Shown: in pieces, positions 17,060 through 25,072 of the stretch
How the letters are laid out: every line of letters begins with the position of its first letter
Numbering within the stretch: the first letter of the stretch is position 1
NCBI GenBank assembly: GCA_018822365.1
Contig: JAHJKL010000059.1
Span: 1 to 49,406, forward strand
Reading direction: 5' to 3'
Length of the DNA stretch: 49,406 bases
Source: Candidatus Margulisiibacteriota bacterium
GTDB taxonomy: Bacteria > Margulisbacteria > WOR-1 > O2-12-FULL-45-9 > XYB2-FULL-48-7
Program-made: the position numbers and the translations under genes
Notes under the pieces: generated by a model
Database searches by the model: none
The model's input: the letters and a program-made list of their open reading frames with translations, nothing else
Told to the model about the DNA's origin: nothing

Positions 17060-18127
17060 TTATTCCAAATCTTCCCATTTCACCAAGTCATAGGCATTCA
17101 TTGCTCTCCGCGCCTTCTTTCCAATTATTTTATTTATATTCTTCGGTTCGATCCCCGTACCGGGCCGGATAAATCCTAGGGATTCGCTTTTAATAATGTC
17201 CCCCTTTTTAATGTCTTCCAATACGGTAATGCTTCTTCTTATCAGTTCCCGGTTTTTTAGCTCTTTCCCGCTTACTTCCCTGTTTCGGCTCCCCAAGGCT
17301 TTTTCAATAACTCGTATTTTCAAAACCATTTCCTTCATCTCTTCCGGTAGCATGGAAAAATGATGCTCGGCGGGCTTGGGATCATTTCGATCAAGGGTAA
17401 AATGTTTTTCAATGATACAGGCGCCTAGACCTATAGCGACCAGATCAAGGTCGTAACCCAGAGCATGGTTTGAAAAGCCAACAGGCCGTGAAAAATGGTC
17501 CCTTAACATTTTAATGTTTAAAAGATTGGCCTCTTCAGGCTTTAAAGGATAATTCGATACGCAATGGAGTAAGGCTAGCGGGGCTTTTTTAAACGATTGA
17601 ACAGCCTCTTCGATCTCTTCCAGCCGGGACATGCCGGTTGAAAGAATGACCGGCAAGCCAAGCTTGTCAATTTCCCGCAAAAACGGAAGATTATTCAGGT
17701 CCATGGAGGCGATTTTTATGGCGTCAACTTTTTTTTCGGCCAGGAACAAGGCCGCTTCCATACTGGCCGGAGTGGATATAAAGGCCAGGCCCAGGCTCCT
17801 TGTGTAACCGATTAATTCATCATACCATTCATAAGGCATTTCCAGTGTTTCGACAAACTGGTACCAGTAATCGAATTTATCGGATACATTCCAGCCGGAG
17901 TAAGCATTCGCGGGAACGTTTGGATTGACTATATCCAATGCCTTAAAAGTTTGGAACTTAACCGCGTCCGCACCCGTTGCGAAAGAAGCTTTGATCATTT
18001 TTTTGGCCGTTTCAAGGTTCGCCCCATGATTATTTCCTATTTCAGAAATAATATAGCAAGGCGCTCCGGTCCCGATCTCTTTACGGCCGATTTTTATTTT
18101 TATGTCTTTCTCGTTTTCTATGTTCAT
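17060..18127 (-). CDS. pseI: Pseudaminic acid synthase (NeuB family)
   Basis: 355 aa, the usual length for NeuB/PseI/LegI enzymes. The TIM barrel opens with ISEIGNNHG, followed by DAVKFQTF, STPAS, KIAS, STGMS and IEKHFTLDRN-x-P-x-P-E-H, covering the PEP- and metal-binding residues. The C-terminal 60 residues are an antifreeze/SAF domain (SITVLEDIKKGD...IRPGTGI) that closes the partner subunit's active site. It condenses PEP with the 6-deoxy-2,4-diacetamido hexose released by PseG. The PseI assignment over LegI or NeuB rests on pseB, pseC and pseG in the same operon. It overlaps WbqC by ATGA. Confidence 0.9.
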   Translation of the reverse strand: MNIENEKDIKIKIGRKEIGTGAPCYIISEIGNNHGANLETAKKMIKASFATGADAVKFQTFKALDIVNPNVPANAYSGWNVSDKFDYWYQFVETLEMPYEWYDELIGYTRSLGLAFISTPASMEAALFLAEKKVDAIKIASMDLNNLPFLREIDKLGLPVILSTGMSRLEEIEEAVQSFKKAPLALLHCVSNYPLKPEEANLLNIKMLRDHFSRPVGFSNHALGYDLDLVAIGLGACIIEKHFTLDRNDPKPAEHHFSMLPEEMKEMVLKIRVIEKALGSRNREVSGKELKNRELIRRSITVLEDIKKGDIIKSESLGFIRPGTGIEPKNINKIIGKKARRAMNAYDLVKWEDLE

Positions 18128-18861
18128 ACGATACTTTTTAACAATTCCCCTTTAGTTATGTTCCCCGATTGAACTATTCGCAAACTATCTTCCCCGTGGT
18201 TAAAGAGCAAATCTATAATTGAGAGGAACGGGCTGAACTCTTTCCCGTGAAGCTGGTCGTAAACCGGATGCTGGTAATCCTGGAAATAAACGTTTATCCC
18301 GGCTTTTTTAAACGCCTCCAGGTCCGCGTAGTTCTTTCCCTGGATCCCAAAGATGTATAAATCCGCTCCCATTTTTTGGCACATTTCGAGGACCAGTTCC
18401 GATTTGCTGGAAGTAAAGCCATATTCGGAAAGCTTAAAAAACTTGACTTCAATGCCCAGGAATTTCATGATGTTTTTTAACAAATGTTCGTTTAAATCGG
18501 ATAATTTATCCCATTTTTTATTATAGGTATCTTCAAAAAAGCCGATATATTTATCGAAATATTTGGCTTTTTTATGCGTAAGATATATGGATTTGAAATG
18601 TTTTCTTGCCCACGGCAACTCGTTGTTAATCATGACGTCCTTCAGCTTCAATTGGTAATGGTCCTTGTTTAACACCGGAACGGTCAACCAGATATCTCCC
18701 TGGTTAGTTTTGATTTTATTCCGATTGTTCCAATCTTTGGTCTGGTATTGAACGTCGTCGAAGTAAACGAATATGTCCGCCAGGGAAATCTTATGGAATA
18801 AACCCAACCATGGCAAATATACCGGTTGATGCGCGGTAAGTATGATCTTTTCTTTATTCAT
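18124..18861 (-). CDS. WbqC-like family protein
   Basis: A 245-residue WbqC-family protein with the N-terminal signature HQPVYLPWLG, then FDDVQYQTKDWNNRN and conserved tryptophans. The family is common in O-antigen and nonulosonic acid clusters, where it is thought to help modify amino sugars, but I know of no settled reaction. No signal peptide or membrane span is visible, so it acts in the cytoplasm. It overlaps the E1 beta gene by 8 bases and pseI by 4. Its position between the 2-oxoacid-dehydrogenase module and pseI suggests a role in choosing or delivering the acyl or aminoacyl substituent. Confidence 0.85.
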   Translation of the reverse strand: MNKEKIILTAHQPVYLPWLGLFHKISLADIFVYFDDVQYQTKDWNNRNKIKTNQGDIWLTVPVLNKDHYQLKLKDVMINNELPWARKHFKSIYLTHKKAKYFDKYIGFFEDTYNKKWDKLSDLNEHLLKNIMKFLGIEVKFFKLSEYGFTSSKSELVLEMCQKMGADLYIFGIQGKNYADLEAFKKAGINVYFQDYQHPVYDQLHGKEFSPFLSIIDLLFNHGEDSLRIVQSGNITKGELLKSIV

Positions 18862-19840
18862 AACTAAAACAAGCCTTTCTTATTGCTTCCACAATTTTAT
18901 CGACACTCGGTAGCACCGCTTTCTCCAGCGCTATCGATGAAGGGATCGGGCAGTCTTCCGCCGCGATTCTAACCACTTTCCCATTCAGATACTCCAGGCA
19001 CTCTTCCGCTATGATAGCAGCAATTTCCGCTCCTATCCCCGAAGTTTTATACCCTTCCTCAACTATGACCGCTTTCCCAGTCTTTTTTACGGAGCTTAAT
19101 ATTGTGTCGACATCCAACGGTTTTAACGTCGCGAGATCGATCAATTCGACGGAAATCCCCGATTCTTTAGCTATTTTGGCCGCTTCCAAAGAAAGATGCA
19201 GAGCCCGGCCGTATGAAATGAGCGAAATATCGGTCCCCGCAAGGACCTTTTCCGCCTTCCCGATCTCCAAATAGTACGGCTCTTCCGGAACTTCCTGTTT
19301 AAGGTCATAAAGCATTTTATTTTCGACAAAAATGACCGGGTTAGGATCGTTAATCGCGCTCTTCAACAACCCTTTGGCGCTATAGGGGTTTGACGGCGCG
19401 ATCACTTTCAATCCTGGAGCATTGACAAACCAGCTTTCCAGGCTTTGCGAGTGGCTCGCCCCATAGCCTTTTCCTGCCCCGGACGGAACTCGGACGGTCA
19501 GCGGGACATTGATCTGCCCACCATACATATAATGGATCTTAGCGGCATGATTAACAATTTGGTCCATAGCCAGAGTAATAAAATCCATAAACATAATTTC
19601 TACAATAGGGTAAAAGCCAGTCATCGCGGCGCCCACCGCGATGCCGACAAAACTGTTTTCGGAAATCGGAGTCTCAATAACCCGGGCGTCACCAAACTGG
19701 TCAAGCAACCCTTTGCTGACGCCAAACGCCCCGCCATAGGCGCCAATATCTTCCCCCAGAAAGATAACTTTTTCATTCGCGCTCATTTCTTCGGCAATTG
19801 CTTCCCGGATTGCCTCACGATATGAAATAATCCTAGCCAT
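18854..19840 (-). CDS. 2-Oxoacid dehydrogenase E1 beta-subunit-like protein
   Basis: 328 aa from ATG 19840, which overlaps the E1 alpha stop (ATGGCTAG) with GGAAGGGG upstream; the frame reaching 19864 lies inside E1 alpha. Seen: REAIREAIAEEM, GEDIGAYGGAFGVSKGL, RVIETPISEN with the TPP-activating Glu, then the transketolase C-terminal domain. It is full length, like PdhB/AcoB/BkdB. It would pair with the E1 alpha protein to decarboxylate a 2-oxoacid with thiamine diphosphate and reductively acylate a lipoyl group. No classical E2 or E3 gene is nearby; the only lipoyl protein is the unusual fusion at 20785-21918. Confidence 0.93.
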   Translation of the reverse strand: MARIISYREAIREAIAEEMSANEKVIFLGEDIGAYGGAFGVSKGLLDQFGDARVIETPISENSFVGIAVGAAMTGFYPIVEIMFMDFITLAMDQIVNHAAKIHYMYGGQINVPLTVRVPSGAGKGYGASHSQSLESWFVNAPGLKVIAPSNPYSAKGLLKSAINDPNPVIFVENKMLYDLKQEVPEEPYYLEIGKAEKVLAGTDISLISYGRALHLSLEAAKIAKESGISVELIDLATLKPLDVDTILSSVKKTGKAVIVEEGYKTSGIGAEIAAIIAEECLEYLNGKVVRIAAEDCPIPSSIALEKAVLPSVDKIVEAIRKACFSYE

Positions 19841-20798
19841 CTTTGTAAACCCCTTCCAGCGCAAAATGTTGCGGCGTAAATTCGCTTTTTTCGCTAAATT
19901 TCAGAGCGTCCCCGACCTCACGTTCGATATCACCCTTTATTTTATCCATTTTTTCAACATCAAAGCCAGCAACTGCCAATCGTTTTTTTAAAGAACCGAT
20001 ACAATCCTTTTCCAACCAGCACTTTTCTTCGTCTTTTGTCCGGTAAACCTTGGGATCGCTTTTCGAATGCCCGCAATGTCTGTATGTTTTCGCTTCAATA
20101 AAACAAGGCTGTTGCCGGTCCCTGATATAGCTTATGGCCTCGTTAGAAACATCAAAGACCCCGCTTACATCCATGCCATCCACAATGTAATTTTTAATAT
20201 TATAAGCATCGGCTCGCTGCGCGAGATCGTCTATATTGGTCATTTTGCCAACCGGCGCGGACATGCCATAAAGATTGTTCTCGCAAACAAATAAGATCGG
20301 CAAATTCCAGATCGAAGCGATGTTCAGCGATTCATGGAATGTCCCTTGGTTAGTCGCCCCATCCCCAAAAAATACGACTGCGACCTGCCTGGTCTTTCGA
20401 AGTTTTATCGACAGCGCGATCCCGGTAGCAACAGGTATGCCGCCGCCGACGATCCCATTTGTCCCATAAAAACCAATCTCTTTCGCGCAAAGATGCTGGG
20501 TCCCACCCTTCCCATAGCAATAGCCGTCGATTTTACCCATCAATTCCGCAAATATCTTTCTAATCTCTCCCCCTTTGGCTATCAAATGGCCGTGACCCCG
20601 ATGGGAACTGATCACATAGTCATCTTGATTCAAATTAGCCGAGATCCCCACTGCCACCGCCTCCTGCCCAATGCACATATGGCTGGTGCCACCAAGCATC
20701 CCCCGGGAGAACAGCCAATCGATTTTCTCCTCAAAAAGGCGGATCTTGAGCATCAATTTGTAAAATTCAATTAATTGCTCAAGGTTATTGTTTGCCAC
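19833..20798 (-). CDS. 2-Oxoacid dehydrogenase E1 alpha-subunit-like protein
   Basis: 321 aa from GTG 20798. I prefer this start because GGGGGAAAG lies upstream and it gives a 14-base overlap with the preceding gene; an ATG at 20861 would add 21 residues unlike the family. The TPP motif runs from GDGATNQG (145-152) to ENN (about 173). GGTSHMCIGQEAV and SSHRGHGHLIAKGG resemble acetoin/pyruvate dehydrogenase E1 alpha, and YRHCGHSKSDP matches the phosphorylation-loop region. It forms the alpha2beta2 E1 with the next gene. Its 2-oxoacid substrate cannot be read from the sequence; pyruvate giving an acetyl group is the default, and another 2-oxoacid is quite possible. Confidence 0.93.
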   Translation of the reverse strand: MANNNLEQLIEFYKLMLKIRLFEEKIDWLFSRGMLGGTSHMCIGQEAVAVGISANLNQDDYVISSHRGHGHLIAKGGEIRKIFAELMGKIDGYCYGKGGTQHLCAKEIGFYGTNGIVGGGIPVATGIALSIKLRKTRQVAVVFFGDGATNQGTFHESLNIASIWNLPILFVCENNLYGMSAPVGKMTNIDDLAQRADAYNIKNYIVDGMDVSGVFDVSNEAISYIRDRQQPCFIEAKTYRHCGHSKSDPKVYRTKDEEKCWLEKDCIGSLKKRLAVAGFDVEKMDKIKGDIEREVGDALKFSEKSEFTPQHFALEGVYKDG

Positions 20799-21918
20799 GC
20801 TTGCTTTCCCCCACAATCTTGCCTGGGACACCGTTGACAATGACGTTTTCAGGAATATCATGCAGAACCGCGGTCGCCGGGGAGATCATAGAATTTTCCC
20901 CGATCGTAACCGCCGGGTTTATCGCCGCACCCGCACCGATAAAGACGTTTTTTCCCACTACCACCGCCGCCGACATACTGACCCCCAACGCAACATGAGA
21001 ATGGTCGCCGACCACGCTGTTATGGGATATTTTAACTCCCAAATTCAAGATGACGTTCTTTCCAATCTCCACTTCCTGGCCCAGAATAACGCCCGCTTCA
21101 ATCAAACTGCTTTCTCCCACTCTTACGCCAGACATGATGATCGCTCTTTCGTCGATGATCGGCGGCAGTTTGATCCCCGGCATATTTTCTTTGATTTTAT
21201 TATAGATCTTTTCCCGGTTGGTGGAGTGAGAAGCGATCATTACTCCAAAATCAGGATTTTCTTCGTATCTTCTTTTTAACCATTCAAACCCGCCCAACAC
21301 TTTATAAGCTTCCACGGTCCGGTCATGGAATTCCTTGTTATCATCAATTATTCCAAGGATTTTATATTTATGATTGCTTTTTAATATTTCCATAATCTGT
21401 TTGCATCCGGTCGAGGCCCCGTAAATATAAATTTGCCCCGCATCAATTAAAGACAAAAGATCTTTTTCTTCGATCACTTCTTTTTCAATGGCGTTTAAAA
21501 CGTCTTCGCTTATTTTTTTCTCCCTGACCAGCCGGCGGGCGGCCGGGGTCATTTTCCTGTTATTCACTGGCCCTTCCTGTTTCACGTCAAAAACGCCTTT
21601 GTCCATTTCCTTGACAAATTCCGCCGATTTATCGGTTTTTGTTGATTTAATTTCGGCAAGAACCGCGGTTATATCCTCATCGGGTCCGGCTATGATGCCG
21701 ATCGTCTGATTAAAGGCCACTTCTTGCCCTGCGTTTGCCAAAACTTTTTTCAATACCCCGGACTCCTCCGCTTCAAGCTCAAAGATAGCTTTTGAGGTTT
21801 CGATCAACGCGAGGGTTTCCCCCTTGGTCACCGGTTCATTTTCTTTTTTCAACCATTCGGTAATTGTCCCCGATTCGATATTTGCTCCAAATTTTGGCAG
21901 ATATATCTGATAAATCAT
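20785..21918 (-). CDS. Lipoyl domain + E3-binding-like segment + NeuD/PglD-type acyltransferase fusion
   Basis: Three parts in 377 aa. (1) Residues 1-76 are a lipoyl domain like those of E2 subunits: PKFGANIESGTI, and ETSKA with the lipoylatable Lys43 in the beta-turn. (2) Residues about 121-156 (KMTPAARRLVREKKIS...) resemble the peripheral-subunit (E3/E1)-binding domain, although the usual G-x-G-x-x-G-R loop is lost. (3) Residues 162-370 are a NeuD/PglD sugar acyltransferase: a Rossmann-like start (IYIYGASTGCKQI, GIIDD), then hexapeptide repeats of a left-handed beta-helix. ISHNS carries His298 at the place of the catalytic His of PglD. The E2 acyltransferase domain (HxxxDG) is absent. Neighbours are E1 alpha and E1 beta. 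Inference: the acyl group on lipoyl-Lys43 is transferred straight to an amino sugar. Confidence 0.93.
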   Translation of the reverse strand: MIYQIYLPKFGANIESGTITEWLKKENEPVTKGETLALIETSKAIFELEAEESGVLKKVLANAGQEVAFNQTIGIIAGPDEDITAVLAEIKSTKTDKSAEFVKEMDKGVFDVKQEGPVNNRKMTPAARRLVREKKISEDVLNAIEKEVIEEKDLLSLIDAGQIYIYGASTGCKQIMEILKSNHKYKILGIIDDNKEFHDRTVEAYKVLGGFEWLKRRYEENPDFGVMIASHSTNREKIYNKIKENMPGIKLPPIIDERAIIMSGVRVGESSLIEAGVILGQEVEIGKNVILNLGVKISHNSVVGDHSHVALGVSMSAAVVVGKNVFIGAGAAINPAVTIGENSMISPATAVLHDIPENVIVNGVPGKIVGESKRGKQ

Positions 21919-21928
21919 CTCCCCCTCC

Positions 21929-23212
21929 TCATGGTTTGCGGAATACTGGCCGAACGACCTTTCCTTTTAAAAATCGTTTAATGTCTCCGTCAGCAAGCGC
22001 CTCATTAATGACCTGAAGCGTTCCCCGATACGCTTTCAATGTCTTGTCAATATCTTCTGAAGAATGCGAATAGCACACATTATGAACGCCAATCGCCAGA
22101 ACGCCTCTTTTGATCGCTTCCTGTTGAAACAATGTTCTAATTAATAACGGGTCGATCTCTCCCAAATTATCGTAAGTTATGACCGTATGCGGCGGCAGTC
22201 CGGCACATTGCGTAATATGGCCTAAGTTCATTTCCTGCGCCAGACAATTGTAACCTTCCTGCAATTTCTTGCCGTTAGCCCAGATTTTTTTTATAACATT
22301 CTTTTTCATCATTTCAGAGATCGTCGCGATGGCTGCCGCTAATGACAGGCACTCTCCGCCAAACGTAAAAGAGAAGAAGACTTCATCAAACGTCTCCATT
22401 ATTTCTTTTCTGCCTACCACGCAGGAAATCGGCAAACCGTTGGCCATCGCCTTCCCGATGCAGGCCATGTCGGGAATGACATTGAAATATTGTTGCGCTC
22501 CGCCAAGGCCCATACGGAAACCGGTGACCACTTCGTCAAAGATTAACAAAGCGCCATTTTTATGGGCAAGTTCCTTCACTTGCTGAAGAAATCTGTTCTT
22601 TGGCTCAACAATCCCTACCGGTTCCATTATCACCGCGGCGATCTGGCCCTTGTTTTCATCAAACACTTTTTTTAAACTATCGATATCGTTATATGTAAAT
22701 GTCAGGGTCAGGTCCTGTACCGCCCCCGGTACGCCAGCGTTTCTGGTCGTTGTTCCGATATACCAATCTTGCCAGCCATGATAACCGCAACAGGCGACCT
22801 TATCCCTTCCAGTATAAGCCCTGGCCGTCCTGACCGCGCCGGCGGTCGCGTCCGAACCGTTTTTGCCAAATCTTACCATTTCCGCGCAAGGGATTATTTC
22901 AACAAGAATCTCAGCCAGCTCTACTTCCAACGGATGCGGCAAGGAATAAACGATGCCTTTCTCAAGCTGCTGCATTATCGCCCGATTTACGGAAGGATAT
23001 GAATGACCGAGGATAATCGCACCCAACGCCATCGGGTAATCGATAAACTCATTCCCATCTACGTCCCAGACATGGCTGCCTTTCCCCTTCGCTAAAAATA
23101 TCGGGGCAGCGCCAAAAGGATACTGCCGGGCACCTTTACTAAAGGTTTGAGTAGCCGACGGTATTAGGTTTATTGCCTCATCGTATAACTTTAGCGACTT
23201 CTCATATCCCAT
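21929..23212 (-). CDS. Class III PLP aminotransferase (glutamate-1-semialdehyde aminomutase-like)
   Basis: 427 aa from ATG 23212, with AAGGAG 7 bases upstream; the frame to 23233 lies inside pseF. Fold type I class III features: ATQTFSKGARQYP at the N-terminus, RFGKNGSDATAGAVR, CCGYHGWQDW, LLIFDEVVTGFR with the PLP-binding Asp, and IGKAMANG with the Schiff-base Lys. Close to HemL in layout, but in glycan loci such enzymes usually aminate a keto sugar or a small acid. It lies between pseF and the lipoyl-acyltransferase gene, so it may add an extra amine to the nonulosonate or make the acyl precursor. A role in haem synthesis is unlikely given the context. Confidence 0.88.
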   Translation of the reverse strand: MGYEKSLKLYDEAINLIPSATQTFSKGARQYPFGAAPIFLAKGKGSHVWDVDGNEFIDYPMALGAIILGHSYPSVNRAIMQQLEKGIVYSLPHPLEVELAEILVEIIPCAEMVRFGKNGSDATAGAVRTARAYTGRDKVACCGYHGWQDWYIGTTTRNAGVPGAVQDLTLTFTYNDIDSLKKVFDENKGQIAAVIMEPVGIVEPKNRFLQQVKELAHKNGALLIFDEVVTGFRMGLGGAQQYFNVIPDMACIGKAMANGLPISCVVGRKEIMETFDEVFFSFTFGGECLSLAAAIATISEMMKKNVIKKIWANGKKLQEGYNCLAQEMNLGHITQCAGLPPHTVITYDNLGEIDPLLIRTLFQQEAIKRGVLAIGVHNVCYSHSSEDIDKTLKAYRGTLQVINEALADGDIKRFLKGKVVRPVFRKP

Positions 23213-24023
23213 AGATCTTCTCCTTATCAACAATAATCTTTTTTATCGCGGCTCTTTCAGCCTCATCATACCCTTCTTTTTCCAAAGAAAGCAAAAAACC
23301 TTCGTTCCTTCCGTCGCGGCTATTCATCTTTGATAATTCCGGGTTTTCCCTAATAAGCTCCAATATGTCATCGAAATGAAAGATCCCCTTTGAAGGATAC
23401 AATCTTTCAAATATTACCCTTATTAATTCAAAATCTTCCGGAGTGTCCACCGTAAGACGAATCGCTGACAAATCATTATCATTTGCATAGTTTTTTATAC
23501 GAAATTGATCCGGGTTCTCTATAATGTAGCCACAAACATGCTCGCGCAAATATTTTTTCTGGGAAAGCCTATGTATCTTTTCTAAAACCTCAAAACTAAA
23601 GATTTCAACATCCATCCCGTCGGGAAAAGTCGGCTTTATCGTGTTGCACAAATAGTCATATTTAAAATAACTGTCTATATAATATTTTATCATTTTATCG
23701 ACAATTTCCGGGTCGCTCAAAGGACAGTCCGCTGTAATTCTCACGATATGATCAAGCGCAAACTTTTTAGCCGCTTGAAAATATCTGTCCAAAACATCGT
23801 CTTCGCTGCCGCGCATGACTTTGACAGACAATTTCCGCGCCAAAGCCTCAATAACATCGTCGGCGGCCTTGGTCGTAGTGGCCACTACGATTTCATCAAC
23901 CAGTTGGCAATTTTTCAATCGTTCAATTAATAATTCGAGCAATGGCCGGCCAAGGACCTCTTTCATCACCTTGCCCTGCAATCTTGTCGAACCCATTCTG
24001 GCCTGTATTATTATTCCGATCAT
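23202..24023 (-). CDS. pseF: Pseudaminic acid cytidylyltransferase (SpsF/PseF type)
   Basis: 273 aa, COG1861-like CMP-sugar synthetase. IQARMGSTRLQGKVM at the N-terminus binds CTP; RITADCPLSDPEIVD and LTVDTPEDFELI supply the metal-binding aspartates. It activates the nonulosonic acid made by PseI with CTP, giving a CMP donor. The SpsF type usually occurs next to SpsG/PseG, as here, where pseG ends 2 bases upstream. It is one of two CMP-ulosonate synthetases in the operon, the other being the cupin fusion at 7477-8619. A C-terminal helical extension after residue 220 is longer than the minimal fold. The gene overlaps the aminotransferase start by 11 bases. Confidence 0.88.
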   Translation of the reverse strand: MIGIIIQARMGSTRLQGKVMKEVLGRPLLELLIERLKNCQLVDEIVVATTTKAADDVIEALARKLSVKVMRGSEDDVLDRYFQAAKKFALDHIVRITADCPLSDPEIVDKMIKYYIDSYFKYDYLCNTIKPTFPDGMDVEIFSFEVLEKIHRLSQKKYLREHVCGYIIENPDQFRIKNYANDNDLSAIRLTVDTPEDFELIRVIFERLYPSKGIFHFDDILELIRENPELSKMNSRDGRNEGFLLSLEKEGYDEAERAAIKKIIVDKEKIYGI

Positions 24024-24025
24024 TC

Positions 24026-25072
24026 CTACCGCCTCTCCAGCATCACGGAAATCATTCTTTCGACCCCTTTCCCATCCACCAGCAGACGTCCTTTGGCGCT
24101 CATCTTCCGCCGTTTTCCTGAATCAGAAACTAAATTTTTTATTGCCAGTGCCAAGCCGTCGCTTGTTACATTGGCATGCCATCCCATATTTACAATAACA
24201 TTTTGCGCGGCAAGGTCGGTCGCGATCTTGGCTTGATTCTCAGCCAAAACTAAAGTGATCGTCGGCAAACCCAGGTAGCATCTCTCCCAGGTTGTCGCCC
24301 CGCCGCTACCGATCGCGATATCAGCCTTTGCCATTATTTGCGCAATATTGTTTACCTGATAATGCACGACCGCACCTGGAAAGTTAGCGCAAAGTTGCTC
24401 AATCGCCTTTTTATTAGGGTTCAAAACGCCAATTACCACATCGATCGCCGGGCTAAATCCTTCCAGTTTCATAAGCGCATTAAGCGATTTTACCGTTTCG
24501 TTAGTGGGATCGGCGCCGCCGAATGAGATCAAAACCCGTCCCACCAGGTCGCTTTGCCCGGGCGATTTTCTTTCTACCGCCAAAAATTCTTTTCTCAGTA
24601 GCGCGTATTTCGGCCCCAGATATTTAGCGCAACCAACCGGGACTAAGCCATCATAGCGATTTTCCAGATTCTCGAAGTAGTTTTGGTCCAATAAAACATC
24701 GCAATTATGCGAGCGATCAGCCAAATCATCGATAACCATAATGTTTTTTACATAAGGCCTCATTTGCGACTCCCAATTTTCATCTAAGGCATAATTATCC
24801 ACAACCAGCCAATCCGGTCCGGATGTTTCATTCGACATAATATTTTTTGTTTCTTCGCCGCCCGCTGCCAAAGCCCCGGCAGATTTGCCGGGCAACTTAT
24901 GAACTTTTATTCCTTTGCTCTCGACTACTCCATGCACCTCCCCCTGAAGCTCGCGGCAAATAAACGAAACTTTCACCCCTTTTTCAACCAGCGCCGTCGC
25001 GAGCGTCAGGCATCGCATTAAATGCCCAATCCCAATATTCTTTGATGCATCGACGCGAAAAAATACTTTCAT
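24026..25072 (-). CDS. pseG: UDP-2,4-diacetamido-2,4,6-trideoxy-beta-L-altropyranose hydrolase
   Basis: 348 aa GT-B-fold hydrolase. The signature RVDASKNIGIGHLMRC contains His17, the catalytic residue known from PseG. SFGGADPTN and IGSGGATTWERCYLGLP form the UDP-binding half. It removes UDP with inversion to give the free sugar used by PseI. The length matches PseG/SpsG without the fused PseH domain found in some species, in line with a separate pseH at 16578-17045. Its start overlaps the aldo/keto reductase stop by one base (TGATG). Confidence 0.93.
   Translation of the reverse strand: MKVFFRVDASKNIGIGHLMRCLTLATALVEKGVKVSFICRELQGEVHGVVESKGIKVHKLPGKSAGALAAGGEETKNIMSNETSGPDWLVVDNYALDENWESQMRPYVKNIMVIDDLADRSHNCDVLLDQNYFENLENRYDGLVPVGCAKYLGPKYALLRKEFLAVERKSPGQSDLVGRVLISFGGADPTNETVKSLNALMKLEGFSPAIDVVIGVLNPNKKAIEQLCANFPGAVVHYQVNNIAQIMAKADIAIGSGGATTWERCYLGLPTITLVLAENQAKIATDLAAQNVIVNMGWHANVTSDGLALAIKNLVSDSGKRRKMSAKGRLLVDGKGVERMISVMLERR

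Noticed and set aside
20334-20774. Plus-strand open frame of 146 codons
   Set aside because: It is antisense to the well-conserved E1 alpha gene, has no family match and no ribosome site. The same reasoning removes the plus-strand frames at 7303-7770, 7942-8550, 20788-21279, 25869-26468, 26685-27425 and 31968-32420, each of which mirrors a recognised gene.
18854-20798. Housekeeping pyruvate or acetoin dehydrogenase
   Set aside because: There is no E2 with a catalytic domain and no E3 next to the E1 genes, and both are embedded with overlaps in a pseudaminic acid operon.
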